Shown one piece after another: positions 52,435 to 61,224 of a DNA stretch of 64,000 nucleotides; within the stretch, counting starts at the first letter, position 1, and each line of letters begins with the position of its first letter. The notes beneath the pieces are model-generated. The model saw only the letters and a list, made by a program, of their open reading frames with translations. It ran no database searches and was not told the origin of the DNA. This DNA comes from Mycolicibacterium moriokaense (GTDB taxonomy: Bacteria; Actinomycetota; Actinomycetes; Mycobacteriales; Mycobacteriaceae), in NCBI RefSeq assembly GCF_003201655.1, contig NZ_QJJU01000007.1, forward strand, positions 171,285-235,284, written 5' to 3'. A program made the translations under genes and the position numbers.

Positions 52435-53427
52435 TTACTTCTTCTTGTCCTTCTTGCCGCCCTTAGCGCCGCCGTCGTCGTTCGTCGCCGCGGAGGTAGG
52501 TGCCCCAGATGCCGGTCCAGCCGCCTGGTCGTCGTCGCCCTTCTTGACCTTCTTGCCGCTGTTCACCTCCGCGGCCTCGGTCTTCTTCTCATTCGGCGTG
52601 CCGCGGACATCACCCTGCGCCGCAACGCCGGTCGATGACGATGTGGTCGCCTCGCCCTCCTTGGCTGCCTTGGGCTTCTTGACCGCCTCGACGTCGGACT
52701 CCTCTTGGGTCTTCGCAGTGGCCTCGCCGGCTACCTGTTCGCCGAGCACCTCAGCCTCGACCGCGCCGTGCTTTTCTTTCACCGGTACCAAGCCGCTGGA
52801 CGTCGCGGAGTGCGCTGTCACGTCCTCGGTCACGGCCTCTTTCGTGGAGCGCGGGCCGATCGGCGGGATCGGCGGGATGAGCCACCCGAAGAAGTAGTTG
52901 AACTCGTTGATCCCCAGGTTGATCAGCGACGTCACGGTCACCGATCCGAGAGCGGCCAACCCATTGAGGTAGCTGTTGATGTTCAGCGGGGCGTTGACGA
53001 CGGGGGCGACCAGGTCGACGACGAAGCTGTTGGCGACGGGCCTGACCAGGCTGTAGTACGCGATGCTGACCTGGTCGCCGATTAGGTAGCCGTACGGGAT
53101 GAAACCGAGGACGTAATCGGTGAGGTTGACGCCGTAGTCGATCCAGGGCAGGACTGCATTCCAGGCGGTGATGATGAGGTCGCTGGCGGCGTTTTGCGGC
53201 GCCGGAGCAGCAGCCTCAGGTGCAGCCGGGGAGACGACTCCAGGTGCCATGCGTTGCGCCGCCGCCAATAGCTCGACCGTCGCTTCGGAGAGCACCCGCG
53301 TCGCGACTGGCCGATTCGCGGGCAGCGTGACGTCGGGTGGCGGTGCGACGGCCGATGCGATCGCGATGACGCTGGCGCAGGCGACCGCGATTCCGCCCAT
53401 GAAATAGGAACGGGCGGACATGTTCAT
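52435..53427 (-). CDS. Exported protein with long Lys/Glu-rich tail
   Basis: A 330-residue protein from the ATG of MNMSARSYFMGGIAV, with GGAGG 5 bp upstream. A signal-type hydrophobic stretch covers about 8-28. The ordered middle part, about 80-195, contains LGFIPYGYLIGDQVSIAYY and FVVDLVAPVVNAPLNINSYL, a segment seen in mycobacterium-specific exported proteins near PE-type loci. The last 110 residues are a Lys/Glu/Ala-rich disordered tail ending KGGKKDKKK. M. tuberculosis has PE12 near here. Function unknown. Confidence 0.75.
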   Translation of the reverse strand: MNMSARSYFMGGIAVACASVIAIASAVAPPPDVTLPANRPVATRVLSEATVELLAAAQRMAPGVVSPAAPEAAAPAPQNAASDLIITAWNAVLPWIDYGVNLTDYVLGFIPYGYLIGDQVSIAYYSLVRPVANSFVVDLVAPVVNAPLNINSYLNGLAALGSVTVTSLINLGINEFNYFFGWLIPPIPPIGPRSTKEAVTEDVTAHSATSSGLVPVKEKHGAVEAEVLGEQVAGEATAKTQEESDVEAVKKPKAAKEGEATTSSSTGVAAQGDVRGTPNEKKTEAAEVNSGKKVKKGDDDQAAGPASGAPTSAATNDDGGAKGGKKDKKK

Positions 53428-53631
53428 GACGGCCTCCTCGGCGCTTCGAATCCCCGACGGACCTGAATTTACGCGCGTGTCAACCGGGGGCCGGGCATTT
53501 CGACATCGGCCTACCGACGGGGCGCGCACCGGAAAGCAGGCCTGGGACTACTGTGGCCGATATGCGCGGCGCAGTGGTTTCAGAATGTGAGACATGCGGA
53601 TGATTCTCGACGACCGTGGGGTTACACGGGA

Positions 53632-56211
53632 GTGGCTCTGAACCCCCAGCGCGGCGCCGATCTGCCCAGCCCAGTGGTCCCTCCGAAGTCCGGTATGCCC
53701 CGCCCCGCCGCGCTGCGGCGAGTGCTGCGGCGGGCCCGCGACGGCGTGGCGCTCAACGTCGACGAGGCCGCGATCGCGATGACGGCCCGTGGCGAGGACC
53801 TTGCCGATCTTTGCGACAGTGCGGCGCGGGTGCGTGATGCGGGCCTTGAATCTGCGGGCCGTCGTGGGCCCAACGGCCGGCTGCCGGTCAGCTACTCGCG
53901 CAAGGTGTTCATCCCCGTCACACATCTGTGTCGCGACACATGCCACTACTGCACTTTTGTCACGGTGCCGGGCAAACTGCGCGCCGAGGGCATGGGCATG
54001 TACATGGAGCCCGACGAGATTCTCGACGTGGCCCGTCGGGGCGCCGAATTGGGTTGCAAGGAGGCGCTGTTCACCCTTGGCGACCGGCCGGAGACGCGCT
54101 GGGACGAGGCCCGGCAGTGGCTGGACGAGCGCGGCTACGACTCGACGCTGGATTATGTGCGCGCAATGGCGATCCGGGTGCTGGAGGAGACCGGGCTGCT
54201 GCCGCATCTGAACCCGGGTGTGATGTCGTGGTCGGAGCTGTCGCGGCTCAAGCCGGTGGCGCCGTCGATGGGCATGATGCTGGAGACCACGTCGCGACGA
54301 CTGTTCGAGACCAAGGGCGAGGCGCACTACGGCAGCCCGGACAAGGATCCCGAGGTACGGCTGCGCACACTGGCCGACGCGGGCCGGTTGTCGATCCCGT
54401 TCACCACCGGGCTGCTGGTCGGAATCGGCGAGACGCTTGTCGAGCGGGCCGAGACCATCCACGCAATTCGCCAGTCGCACAAGGAATTCGGGCACGTTCA
54501 GGAAGTCATCGTGCAGAACTTCCGGGCCAAGGACCACACCGCGATGGCCGCGGTGCCCGATACGGGCTTCGACGACTTCGTGGCGACAGTGGCGGTCACC
54601 CGCTTGGTGATGGGGCCGAAGATGCGCATCCAGGCGCCCCCAAACCTGGTGTCGCGCTCCGAATGCCTGGCGTTGATCGGCGCAGGCGTCGACGACTGGG
54701 GCGGCGTTTCGCCGCTGACCCCGGATCACGTAAATCCGGAGCGGCCCTGGCCTGCGCTTGACGAGCTCGAGGCCGTCACCGCTGAAGCCGGCTACGACCT
54801 GGTGCAGCGGCTGACTGCGCAGCCGGCCTACGTGCAGGCCAGTGCCGCGTGGATCGACCCGCGGGTGCGCGGACATGTCGATGCCTTGGCTGATCCCGAG
54901 ACCGGTTTGGCGGCCGACGTCAATCCCGTTGGTCGGCCGTGGCAGGAACCCGACGAGGCGGCCGAGTCGTTGGGCCGTACCGACTTGCATTCGGCCATCG
55001 ATTCCGAGGGTCGTCTGACCGAGACCCGCAGTGATTTGGGCAGCGCGTTCGGCGACTGGGAGTCGATCCGCGAAAAGGTGCATGAGCTCGCGGCGCGTGC
55101 ACCCGAGCGAATCGACACCGACGTGTTGGCGGCGCTGCGTTCGGCCGAGCGCGATCCCGGTGGCTGCAGCGACGACGAGTATCTGGCGTTGGCAACCGCT
55201 GACGGCCCCGCACTGGATGCCGTTGCTGCGCTTGCTGATTCGTTGCGCAAGGACGTGGTGGGCGACGATGTGACGTTCGTGGTCAACCGCAACATCAACT
55301 TCACCAACATCTGCTACACGGGGTGCCGGTTCTGCGCGTTCGCCCAACGTAAGGGCGACGCCGACGCCTACTCGCTGTCGACGGCCGAGGTGGCTGAGCG
55401 GGCGTGGGAGGCGCATGTCGCAGGCGCGACCGAGGTGTGCATGCAGGGTGGCATCGACCCCGAATTACCGGTGACGGGCTATGCCGATCTGGTGCGCGCG
55501 GTCAAGGCCAGGGTGCCGTCGATGCATGTTCACGCGTTTTCTCCGATGGAGATCGCCAACGGGGTGACCAAGACCGGACTCTCGGTTCGCGAGTGGCTGA
55601 CTTCGTTGCGCGAGGCAGGCCTTGGGTCGATTCCCGGGACAGCCGCCGAGATCCTGGACGACGAGGTGCGCTGGGTGCTGACCAAGGGCAAGCTGCCCAC
55701 GTCGATGTGGATCGAGGTCGTCACTACCGCCCACGAGGTCGGGCTGCGGTCGAGCTCGACGATGATGTACGGCCACGTCGACCAGCCGCATCACTGGGTC
55801 GGGCATCTCAACGTGCTGCGCAGCATCCAGGATCAAACGGGCGGGTTCACCGAATTCGTGCCGCTGCCGTTCGTGCACCAGAGCAGCCCGCTGTACTTGG
55901 CAGGCGGCGCACGCCCGGGGCCGACGCACCGCGACAACCGAGCGGTGCACGCGCTCGCGCGAATCATGTTGCACGGCAGGATCTCCAACATCCAGACCAG
56001 CTGGGTCAAGCTCGGAGTCGAGCGCACGCAGGTGATGCTCACCGGTGGTGCCAACGATCTGGGCGGCACGCTGATGGAGGAGACGATCTCGCGGATGGCG
56101 GGCTCGGAGTTCGGCTCGGCCAAGAGCGTGGAGGAACTCGTCGCGATCGCTGAGGGTATCGGCCGCCCCGCCCGCCAGCGCTCCACGACATACGCACCGC
56201 TTGCTGCCTGA
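53632..56211 (+). CDS. fbiC: FbiC, FO synthase (F420 biosynthesis)
   Basis: An 859-residue bifunctional radical-SAM enzyme. The N-terminal CofG-type half has the cluster motif CRDTCHYC (Cys100, 104, 107); the C-terminal CofH-type half has CYTGCRFC (Cys561, 565, 568). FbiC joins tyrosine and 5-amino-6-ribitylaminouracil to form FO, the deazaflavin of F420. Two GTG starts are possible; the one at 53632 ([17 protein letters not shown]) gives the length close to the M. tuberculosis protein (856). The Rv1155 homologue in this window is a likely user of the cofactor. The end is followed by a repeat-family hairpin. Confidence 0.95.
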   Translation: MALNPQRGADLPSPVVPPKSGMPRPAALRRVLRRARDGVALNVDEAAIAMTARGEDLADLCDSAARVRDAGLESAGRRGPNGRLPVSYSRKVFIPVTHLCRDTCHYCTFVTVPGKLRAEGMGMYMEPDEILDVARRGAELGCKEALFTLGDRPETRWDEARQWLDERGYDSTLDYVRAMAIRVLEETGLLPHLNPGVMSWSELSRLKPVAPSMGMMLETTSRRLFETKGEAHYGSPDKDPEVRLRTLADAGRLSIPFTTGLLVGIGETLVERAETIHAIRQSHKEFGHVQEVIVQNFRAKDHTAMAAVPDTGFDDFVATVAVTRLVMGPKMRIQAPPNLVSRSECLALIGAGVDDWGGVSPLTPDHVNPERPWPALDELEAVTAEAGYDLVQRLTAQPAYVQASAAWIDPRVRGHVDALADPETGLAADVNPVGRPWQEPDEAAESLGRTDLHSAIDSEGRLTETRSDLGSAFGDWESIREKVHELAARAPERIDTDVLAALRSAERDPGGCSDDEYLALATADGPALDAVAALADSLRKDVVGDDVTFVVNRNINFTNICYTGCRFCAFAQRKGDADAYSLSTAEVAERAWEAHVAGATEVCMQGGIDPELPVTGYADLVRAVKARVPSMHVHAFSPMEIANGVTKTGLSVREWLTSLREAGLGSIPGTAAEILDDEVRWVLTKGKLPTSMWIEVVTTAHEVGLRSSSTMMYGHVDQPHHWVGHLNVLRSIQDQTGGFTEFVPLPFVHQSSPLYLAGGARPGPTHRDNRAVHALARIMLHGRISNIQTSWVKLGVERTQVMLTGGANDLGGTLMEETISRMAGSEFGSAKSVEELVAIAEGIGRPARQRSTTYAPLAA

Positions 56212-56222
56212 CCCCCACTGCC

Positions 56223-56254
56223 GCGAGCGTGCGTGTCTGCCCGCCGACACGCCG
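56223..56254. repeat. 32-nt intergenic repeat, copy B, in a larger palindrome
   Basis: Matches the reverse complement of 38558-38589 at 30 of 32 positions. It holds the GCGTGTC/GACACGC stem (56231-56237 and 56246-56252). A further perfect 12-bp pair, CGCGAGCGTGCG (56222-56233) and CGCACGCTCGCG (56273-56284), encloses it, giving two alternative folds. It lies 11 bp after the fbiC stop and is a probable terminator. Confidence 0.6.
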
Positions 56255-56363
56255 CCGAACGTGTGCACTTTGCGCACGCTCGCGCCGAACTTCGCAATGC
56301 TTTTCGCGTTGGCAAGCGGGCACGTTCAGGGAATTGCCAGTCGAAAGTCGATACGGTTCGCAG

Positions 56364-56822
56364 ATGACCACGATCACCGGAATTCCCGCGCACGCCCTGC
56401 TTGTCCACGCGATCGTGGTGCTGGCACCGCTGGTGGCGCTGCTGGAGATCTTGTGTGCTGTCTGGCCAGCGGCCCGTCGGCGGTTGGTGTGGCTGGTGCT
56501 GGCGCTCGCGGCAGTGAACCTTGTCCTCACACCGTTGACCACCGACGCCGGCGAGTGGTTGCTCAACCAACGCAGCCGCGTTAGTGCAGTGCTACAGACG
56601 CACGCCGACCGAGGCGAGTGGATGATCTACTTCTCGGCCGGCCTGCTGGCGGTCGCAGTCGCGCTGGTAGTGCTGCATTGGCTCACCAGTAGGTCGGACA
56701 AACCGAGAATGGCGGCCATCGTATTCGTGGCGGTTCTGGCACTGGCGGTGGGCGTCTCGTCGATCATCACAGTTGTGCGGATCGGCGACTCCGGCGCGCA
56801 CTCGGTGTGGGGCGGAGGCTGA
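56364..56822 (+). CDS. DUF2231-type small membrane protein
   Basis: A 152-residue membrane protein starting MTTITGIPAHALLVHAIVVL, the hallmark of DUF2231 (a His-containing first helix). About four helices follow, with RGEWMIYFSAGLLAVAVALV. Some DUF2231 proteins bind heme or metal at the paired His; here His9 and His15 in the first helix, and a later His in VLQTHADRGEW, would fit. The function is unknown. It lies between fbiC and a bidirectional hairpin. Confidence 0.82.
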   Translation: MTTITGIPAHALLVHAIVVLAPLVALLEILCAVWPAARRRLVWLVLALAAVNLVLTPLTTDAGEWLLNQRSRVSAVLQTHADRGEWMIYFSAGLLAVAVALVVLHWLTSRSDKPRMAAIVFVAVLALAVGVSSIITVVRIGDSGAHSVWGGG

Positions 56823-56833
56823 CGACCTGCGAC

Positions 56834-56889
56834 GAACGTGAAGCCACCGCGAAATTCCGATTGATTTTTTGCAGTGGCTTCACGTTCGC
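56834..56889. terminator. 15-bp perfect palindrome with T6 in the loop
   Basis: CGAACGTGAAGCCAC (56834-56848) and GTGGCTTCACGTTCG (56875-56889) pair perfectly around a 26-nt loop that contains six consecutive T. It lies between the convergent DUF2231 and YceI genes and is a good bidirectional terminator candidate. The right arm ends five bases before the YceI stop. Confidence 0.65.
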
Positions 56890-56893
56890 GATG

Positions 56894-57445
56894 TCAGGCT
56901 TGCTTGAGCGCCTCGATCGCCAGTGTGATGGTGATCTTGTCGCCGACGACCGTGCCGCCGGTCTCCAGAGGCATGTCGATATCGATGCCGAAGTCCTTGC
57001 GGTTCAAGATGACTGACGCCTCGAAGCCTGCGACTTCACCGTGGCCCATGCCGGGGTTCACGCCGTTGAATTCGAGATTCAGGCTGACCGGCTTGGTGAC
57101 GCCCTTCAGCGTGAACTCGCCGTCGACCGCATAGTTGTCGCCGTTGGCCCGCACGTTGGTCGACCGGAACGTGGCTGTGGGGTACTTGTCGACATCGAGG
57201 AAATCGGCCGACTTGACGTGGGCGTCGCGCTGTTCGTTGCCTGTGTGGAGCGAGTCGACTGCGATCTCCGCCGTCACCGACGGGGTGCCGTCCTCGGCGA
57301 CGACGATCGCGCCGCTGAAGTTCTCGTAGTTGCCTCGCACCTTGCTCACCATCAGATGGCGCACGGAAAAGCCGATTGACGAGTGAACGGGGTCGATGGC
57401 CCAGGTCCCCACAGTGAGCTGGGTGGTTCCGGTCGCAGCGGTCAT
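56894..57445 (-). CDS. YceI family lipid-binding protein
   Basis: A 183-residue YceI protein (extended lipocalin-like barrel). Diagnostic parts are VGTWAIDPVHSSIGFSVRHL near the start, TAEIAVDSLHTGNEQRDAHV, DFLDVDKYPTATFRST and the C-terminal VGDKITITLAIEALKQA. The family binds polyisoprenoids such as quinone precursors. There is no signal peptide, so it is cytoplasmic or peripheral. AGAGGG stands 9 bp before the ATG. Confidence 0.9.
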   Translation of the reverse strand: MTAATGTTQLTVGTWAIDPVHSSIGFSVRHLMVSKVRGNYENFSGAIVVAEDGTPSVTAEIAVDSLHTGNEQRDAHVKSADFLDVDKYPTATFRSTNVRANGDNYAVDGEFTLKGVTKPVSLNLEFNGVNPGMGHGEVAGFEASVILNRKDFGIDIDMPLETGGTVVGDKITITLAIEALKQA

Positions 57446-57543
57446 ATCTATGTCCCTCTGGTTGGGGCGACGGCCTGCCCGACGCCTTCGAGAGATCTAA
57501 ACGGACCATAGTCCGAATCCATTCCCGGCTCCGCGTAAATCGA

Positions 57544-57855
57544 TCAGCGGACGTTGCCGATCGAGTTCTTCACCGTGTCGTGCTTCGTCTTCATGATGTT
57601 GCCGACCGCCGTGTACTGGCGGTTCTGCCCGCGCTGCATCTGGATCTGGAGCTGCATATCGTTGACTGTCTGCGTGGCGCCGGCCTCGCTTGATGGTGCG
57701 GAAACGCTGGTGGTATCAGCGGCCGCCGGCGCGGCGGTGTCCAATCCGATACCGACCGCAGCAGCTGCGGCGGCTGCGCTGAGTAGCGGCACCGTGACGA
57801 GGTGCGCCCTAATCCGTGCCCCGCGAAGATTCGTAAATCGCGAGATTTGCTTCAT
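57544..57855 (-). CDS. Small exported protein
   Basis: A 103-residue protein with a signal peptide at residues 1-47 (basic start MKQISRFTNLRGARIRAH, hydrophobic Ala-rich core, cleavage near APAAADT). The mature part of about 55 residues has a Gln/Met-rich helix, NDMQLQIQMQRGQNRQYTAV, and ends in IGNVR. I do not recognise a family. AGGGACCAAGT precedes the ATG with good spacing. It may be a wall-associated or secreted helical peptide. Confidence 0.7.
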   Translation of the reverse strand: MKQISRFTNLRGARIRAHLVTVPLLSAAAAAAAVGIGLDTAAPAAADTTSVSAPSSEAGATQTVNDMQLQIQMQRGQNRQYTAVGNIMKTKHDTVKNSIGNVR

Positions 57856-57963
57856 ACTTGGTCCCTTTCGTCTGTCAGCCGTCGTGGCCGGTTGCGTAAA
57901 GGGTGCGGCGGACGCCTTGGCGGATTCTTGGAAGATGCCCGGGAACCCGCGGCGCCCCCAGAT

Positions 57964-58042
57964 GTCTCGAAAGCGACGTGTTGCGAGAGTCTCGAAAGTC
58001 GGTCGCGATTGCCGCGTTGACTAGGGCTTTGTGTGACATTCT
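57964..58042 (+). promoter_or_regulatory. Conserved leader of first cyclase/STAND gene
   Basis: The 55 bp 57988-58042 match 61170-61224 at 49 positions with no gaps, and each block ends exactly at its GTG start. GTCTCGAAAG occurs here twice (57964-57973 and 57989-57998) and once before the second gene. A shared promoter, operator or leader is likely. Confidence 0.55.
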
Positions 58043-60715
58043 GTGCGGGTGTCCGCGGGGGGCCCGCCTTCGGGTGTTGTGACGTTCCTGTTCACCGATA
58101 TTGAGGGTTCGACCCGTCGGTGGGAATCCGACGCGGCTGCGATGCGGGCGGCCCTGCTTGTGCATGACAAGGTGTTGCGCGACGCGATTGAGGCTCACGA
58201 GGGTTTCTTGTTCAGCCATACCGGTGATGGTGTGGTCGCTGCGTTCGTGTCACCGCGGTCCGCCGTCGACGCGGCTGTTACGGCCCAGCTAGCTCTTGAG
58301 TTGCCGGTGCGGATGGGTATTGCGACCGGTGAGGCTGAGCTTCGCGACGGCGATTATCTCGGCACGGTGCTCAACCGGGCCGCGCGGGTGATGGCGGCAG
58401 GGCACGGTGGGCAGATCTTGGTCGCCGACTCAACAGCGGGCCTGCTGGGCGGGGTTGATCTGCTGGATCTGGGGCCGCGACGACTGCGGGATGTGCCAAC
58501 CCCGATCACGGTGTTTCAAGTGCGGTCAGCCGGACTGCGCGTGGAGTTTCCGGCGCTGCGGGCGCTGGATACGACGCCTGGAAACCTGCGTCCCGCGGCC
58601 ACGAGCTTGATTGGGCGCGAGTCCGAGGTCGACGCGATCACGACTGCGGTGAGGTCTCACCGATTGGTGACGCTGACCGGGGTAGGCGGAGTTGGCAAGA
58701 CGCGGCTGGCATTGGAAGTCGCGACGCAACAGGCCGATGAATTCCCCGACGGTGTTTGGCTTTTCGAACTCGCCGCCGTCACCGATCCCGCAGCAGTGCC
58801 CGACGCGGTGGCCACGGTGCTCGGCATCACCCAGCAGCCCGGCAAGACCGTAAGCGAGTCCGTGGCCGCCGCGCTGGAAGGCCGGTCGAGGCTGTTGGTC
58901 TTCGACAATTGCGAGCATGTTCTCGACGCGGCGGCGGACCTCATCGAAGCAATCTTTTCTCACTCGCAGACCGTGAATGTCCTTGCCACCAGCCGCGAAG
59001 GCCTTCGGGTTGCCGACGAACACCTCTGGGCAGTGCCATCGCTGGATTTGACCGACGGTATCGACTCCTCGGCGGCGGCACTGTTCGTCGAGCGCGCGGA
59101 AGCCGTCAGGCAGGACGTCCCCTTGACCGCGGTCGGCGAGTCAGCAGCGGTGGTCGACATCTGTCGCCAACTCGACGGGATCCCCCTTGGCATCGAGTTG
59201 GCGGCGTCGCGCATGCAGTCGATGACGGCCACCGAGGTACGCGACCGGCTCGGCGATCGATTCCGTCTTCTCGTCGGTTCTCGCCGCGGGTTGGAACGCC
59301 ACCAAACACTGCGTCACGCCGTGCAGTGGTCCTATGACCTGCTCGACGACGGTGAGAGATCGTTACTCAACCAGTGTTCGGTGTTCGCAGGCGGATTCGA
59401 CCTTCCCAGTGCTCAAGCCGTCACCGGCTCTGTCGATGACATCGCGATGCTCGACGTACTCGACGCTTTGGTCCGCAAGTCGCTGTTGGTGGCCGACCAC
59501 TCCTCGGGGCGTACTCGGTTTTCAATGCTGGAGACGATCCGCCAGTTCGCCGAGGAACAACTCGCCGCCCGTGGCCAGGCAGCCGAGGCGCGCACTGCGC
59601 ATGCCCATTACTTCGCGACGCGGGAAGCCGACATCTTGTCGCTGTGGGATAGCCCCCGGCAGCGGGAGGCTTACGACTGGTTCACCGTCGAGCTGGCCAA
59701 TCTTCGCACCGCGTTTCGATGGGCCGCCGACCATGGCGACCTCGACGATGCCGCCACCATCGCCACCTACGCGGCGTTCCTTGGCTTCTGCATCGACAAC
59801 TACGAGCCCATCGCCTGGGCCGAAGAGTTCATCGAGCCAGCCCGTGCTGTCGACCATCCCCGGCTCGCGTTCCTCTATGTGATCGCGTCGCAGTGCTACA
59901 CATCCGGACGGGTTGAGGAGGCAGTACGTTACTGCGAAGCATGCATCCCGGTCGTTGAGAGCGGTCGATGCGAGGTGCCGTTCGGCATCGAAGCCCTGCT
60001 TTGCATCGCGTACCTGTACGCAGCCCAGCCTGAACCGGCCGTCGATTGGTGCCGCAGCCGGGTTCAGAGTGGTCGTGACACGGACACAGTGTCGAGGACC
60101 TGCCTCATCTTGTCCCTAACCGTCGCCCAGTCTTATCAGGAGGCGATCGCTGCCACCGCTGGGCTGATCGAAGCCGCCGAGGCCACCGGCAATCCGTGGG
60201 TGCTCTCATTGGCACTATTCACTTTCGTGGCCGCCCACCTACATGCCGATCCGGTCGGTGCTCTCAAGGCCGGTCGCCGTGGGCTGCAGGTGGCCGAAGA
60301 CAGCGGCAACCGCGGCAACGGGACATTCCTGGCGATGGTCGTTGCCCGAGTCGAGCGCGAATACGGTGACCCGCTTCGCGCGCTGCACTACATCGCGGTT
60401 GCGATCCACAATTACCACGACTCGGGTGCCCCAATGACTATGCGAGCACCGATGGCAATCCTCGCTACGGTTCTTGACCGGATGGGCCGCTACGAACCCG
60501 CAGCCACCATCGCCGGTTGCGCGTCAACTCCCTTCACGGGGGCGACGCTACCCGAACTTCTGACCACCACAGCCCACCTACGCACTGCCCTCGGCGACCA
60601 GGCCTACGAATCGCTCGCACGCAAGGGTGAGACGATGACCGCCGCAGCCATGGCGACCTACGCATACGACCAAATCGACCAGGCCCGAGCAGAACTCGAC
60701 GCCGTCGCGAAATAG
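58043..60715 (+). CDS. Class III cyclase-domain/NB-ARC-type STAND protein, copy 1
   Basis: An 890-residue protein. Residues 12-160 are a class III nucleotide-cyclase homology domain with metal Asp19 (FTDIEGS) and Asp62 (HTGDGVVAAF), and Asn111/Arg115 (LNRAARVM). By my alignment, the substrate-specifying Lys and Asp positions are Ser58 and Thr108. Residues about 185-480 are a STAND ATPase: Walker A GVGGVGKTR (213-221), Walker B VFDNCEHV (D288), sensor TSREGL (R318), then LDGIPLGIELAASRM. The rest is TPR-like helices and has no LuxR HTH, unlike Rv0386/Rv1358/Rv2488c-type proteins. Such proteins are likely signal-gated switches. The start is GTG. A second copy starts at 61225. Confidence 0.85.
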   Translation: MRVSAGGPPSGVVTFLFTDIEGSTRRWESDAAAMRAALLVHDKVLRDAIEAHEGFLFSHTGDGVVAAFVSPRSAVDAAVTAQLALELPVRMGIATGEAELRDGDYLGTVLNRAARVMAAGHGGQILVADSTAGLLGGVDLLDLGPRRLRDVPTPITVFQVRSAGLRVEFPALRALDTTPGNLRPAATSLIGRESEVDAITTAVRSHRLVTLTGVGGVGKTRLALEVATQQADEFPDGVWLFELAAVTDPAAVPDAVATVLGITQQPGKTVSESVAAALEGRSRLLVFDNCEHVLDAAADLIEAIFSHSQTVNVLATSREGLRVADEHLWAVPSLDLTDGIDSSAAALFVERAEAVRQDVPLTAVGESAAVVDICRQLDGIPLGIELAASRMQSMTATEVRDRLGDRFRLLVGSRRGLERHQTLRHAVQWSYDLLDDGERSLLNQCSVFAGGFDLPSAQAVTGSVDDIAMLDVLDALVRKSLLVADHSSGRTRFSMLETIRQFAEEQLAARGQAAEARTAHAHYFATREADILSLWDSPRQREAYDWFTVELANLRTAFRWAADHGDLDDAATIATYAAFLGFCIDNYEPIAWAEEFIEPARAVDHPRLAFLYVIASQCYTSGRVEEAVRYCEACIPVVESGRCEVPFGIEALLCIAYLYAAQPEPAVDWCRSRVQSGRDTDTVSRTCLILSLTVAQSYQEAIAATAGLIEAAEATGNPWVLSLALFTFVAAHLHADPVGALKAGRRGLQVAEDSGNRGNGTFLAMVVARVEREYGDPLRALHYIAVAIHNYHDSGAPMTMRAPMAILATVLDRMGRYEPAATIAGCASTPFTGATLPELLTTTAHLRTALGDQAYESLARKGETMTAAAMATYAYDQIDQARAELDAVAK

Positions 60716-60814
60716 CCACAGATGCGAGCCGCCGCAGATGGGTAGCCTGGCCGCGCCAGTTCTCCCAGCGTCCTGTCGTGGATTGCGACAAATCGCCCCA
60801 TGAGGGAATAGCCA

Positions 60815-60827
60815 TTAGCTTAGCTAA
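60815..60827. promoter_or_regulatory. Palindrome upstream of the small secreted gene
   Basis: TTAGCT-T-AGCTAA is a perfect 6+1+6 palindrome, 38 bp before the ATG of the 93-aa secreted protein. Such AT-rich palindromes near a start suit a regulator operator or a -10 region. Confidence 0.4.
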
Positions 60828-60865
60828 CGTTGCGGACTCATAGGGGGTTGGGAAGGGAGTTTGCA

Positions 60866-61147
60866 ATGAATCTGAAGAAGATTGCGGCCGGAGCCGCGAT
60901 AACCGGTGCACTGGGCTTCGCCGGCCTCGGACTGGGTGCGGGCGTCGCGAACGCCGCCCCAACTTCCCCCGTCGTGGCGGGGATTCTGTGGCAGCAAGAT
61001 CATGGTCATGGGGGCGGCGACTGGGGCCATGGCGACCGTGGAGACTGGGGTGACCGTGGAAACTGGGGCTACGGTGGAAACTACGACTACGGGCCAGGGT
61101 GGGGTTGCATCACCGGTCCGTTTGGGCACTTCACCTGGTGCCCCTAG
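60866..61147 (+). CDS. Small secreted Gly/Trp/His/Asp-rich protein
   Basis: A 93-residue exported protein starting MNLKKIAAGAAITGALGFAG, with a signal peptide cleaved near GVANAAP (about residue 31). The mature part is unusual: HGHGGGDWGHGDRGDWGDRG and similar Gly/Asp/Trp repeats, then aromatic GNWGYGGNYDYGPGWG and a final CITGPFGHFTWCP with two Cys. The His-rich stretch could bind metal. GGGAG stands 6 bp before the ATG. It lies exactly between the two cyclase/STAND copies and is coded on the same strand. Function unknown. Confidence 0.75.
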   Translation: MNLKKIAAGAAITGALGFAGLGLGAGVANAAPTSPVVAGILWQQDHGHGGGDWGHGDRGDWGDRGNWGYGGNYDYGPGWGCITGPFGHFTWCP

Positions 61148-61169
61148 TCGAATTCGGACGACTTACGCA

Positions 61170-61224
61170 AGTCTCGAAAGTCGGTCGCGATTGCCCTGTT
61201 GAGCAGGGGTTTGTGTGACATCCT
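61170..61224 (+). promoter_or_regulatory. Conserved leader of second cyclase/STAND gene
   Basis: 55 bp matching 57988-58042 at 49 of 55 positions, with no gap. It begins with GTCTCGAAAG one base in (61171-61180) and runs to the GTG start. Conservation of the untranslated region beside that of the coding region points to shared regulation. Confidence 0.55.

Noticed and set aside
53587..53631. Earlier GTG start for fbiC
   Set aside because: It would add 15 residues without family similarity; GTG 53632 fits the known protein length better, although neither has a strong ribosome site.
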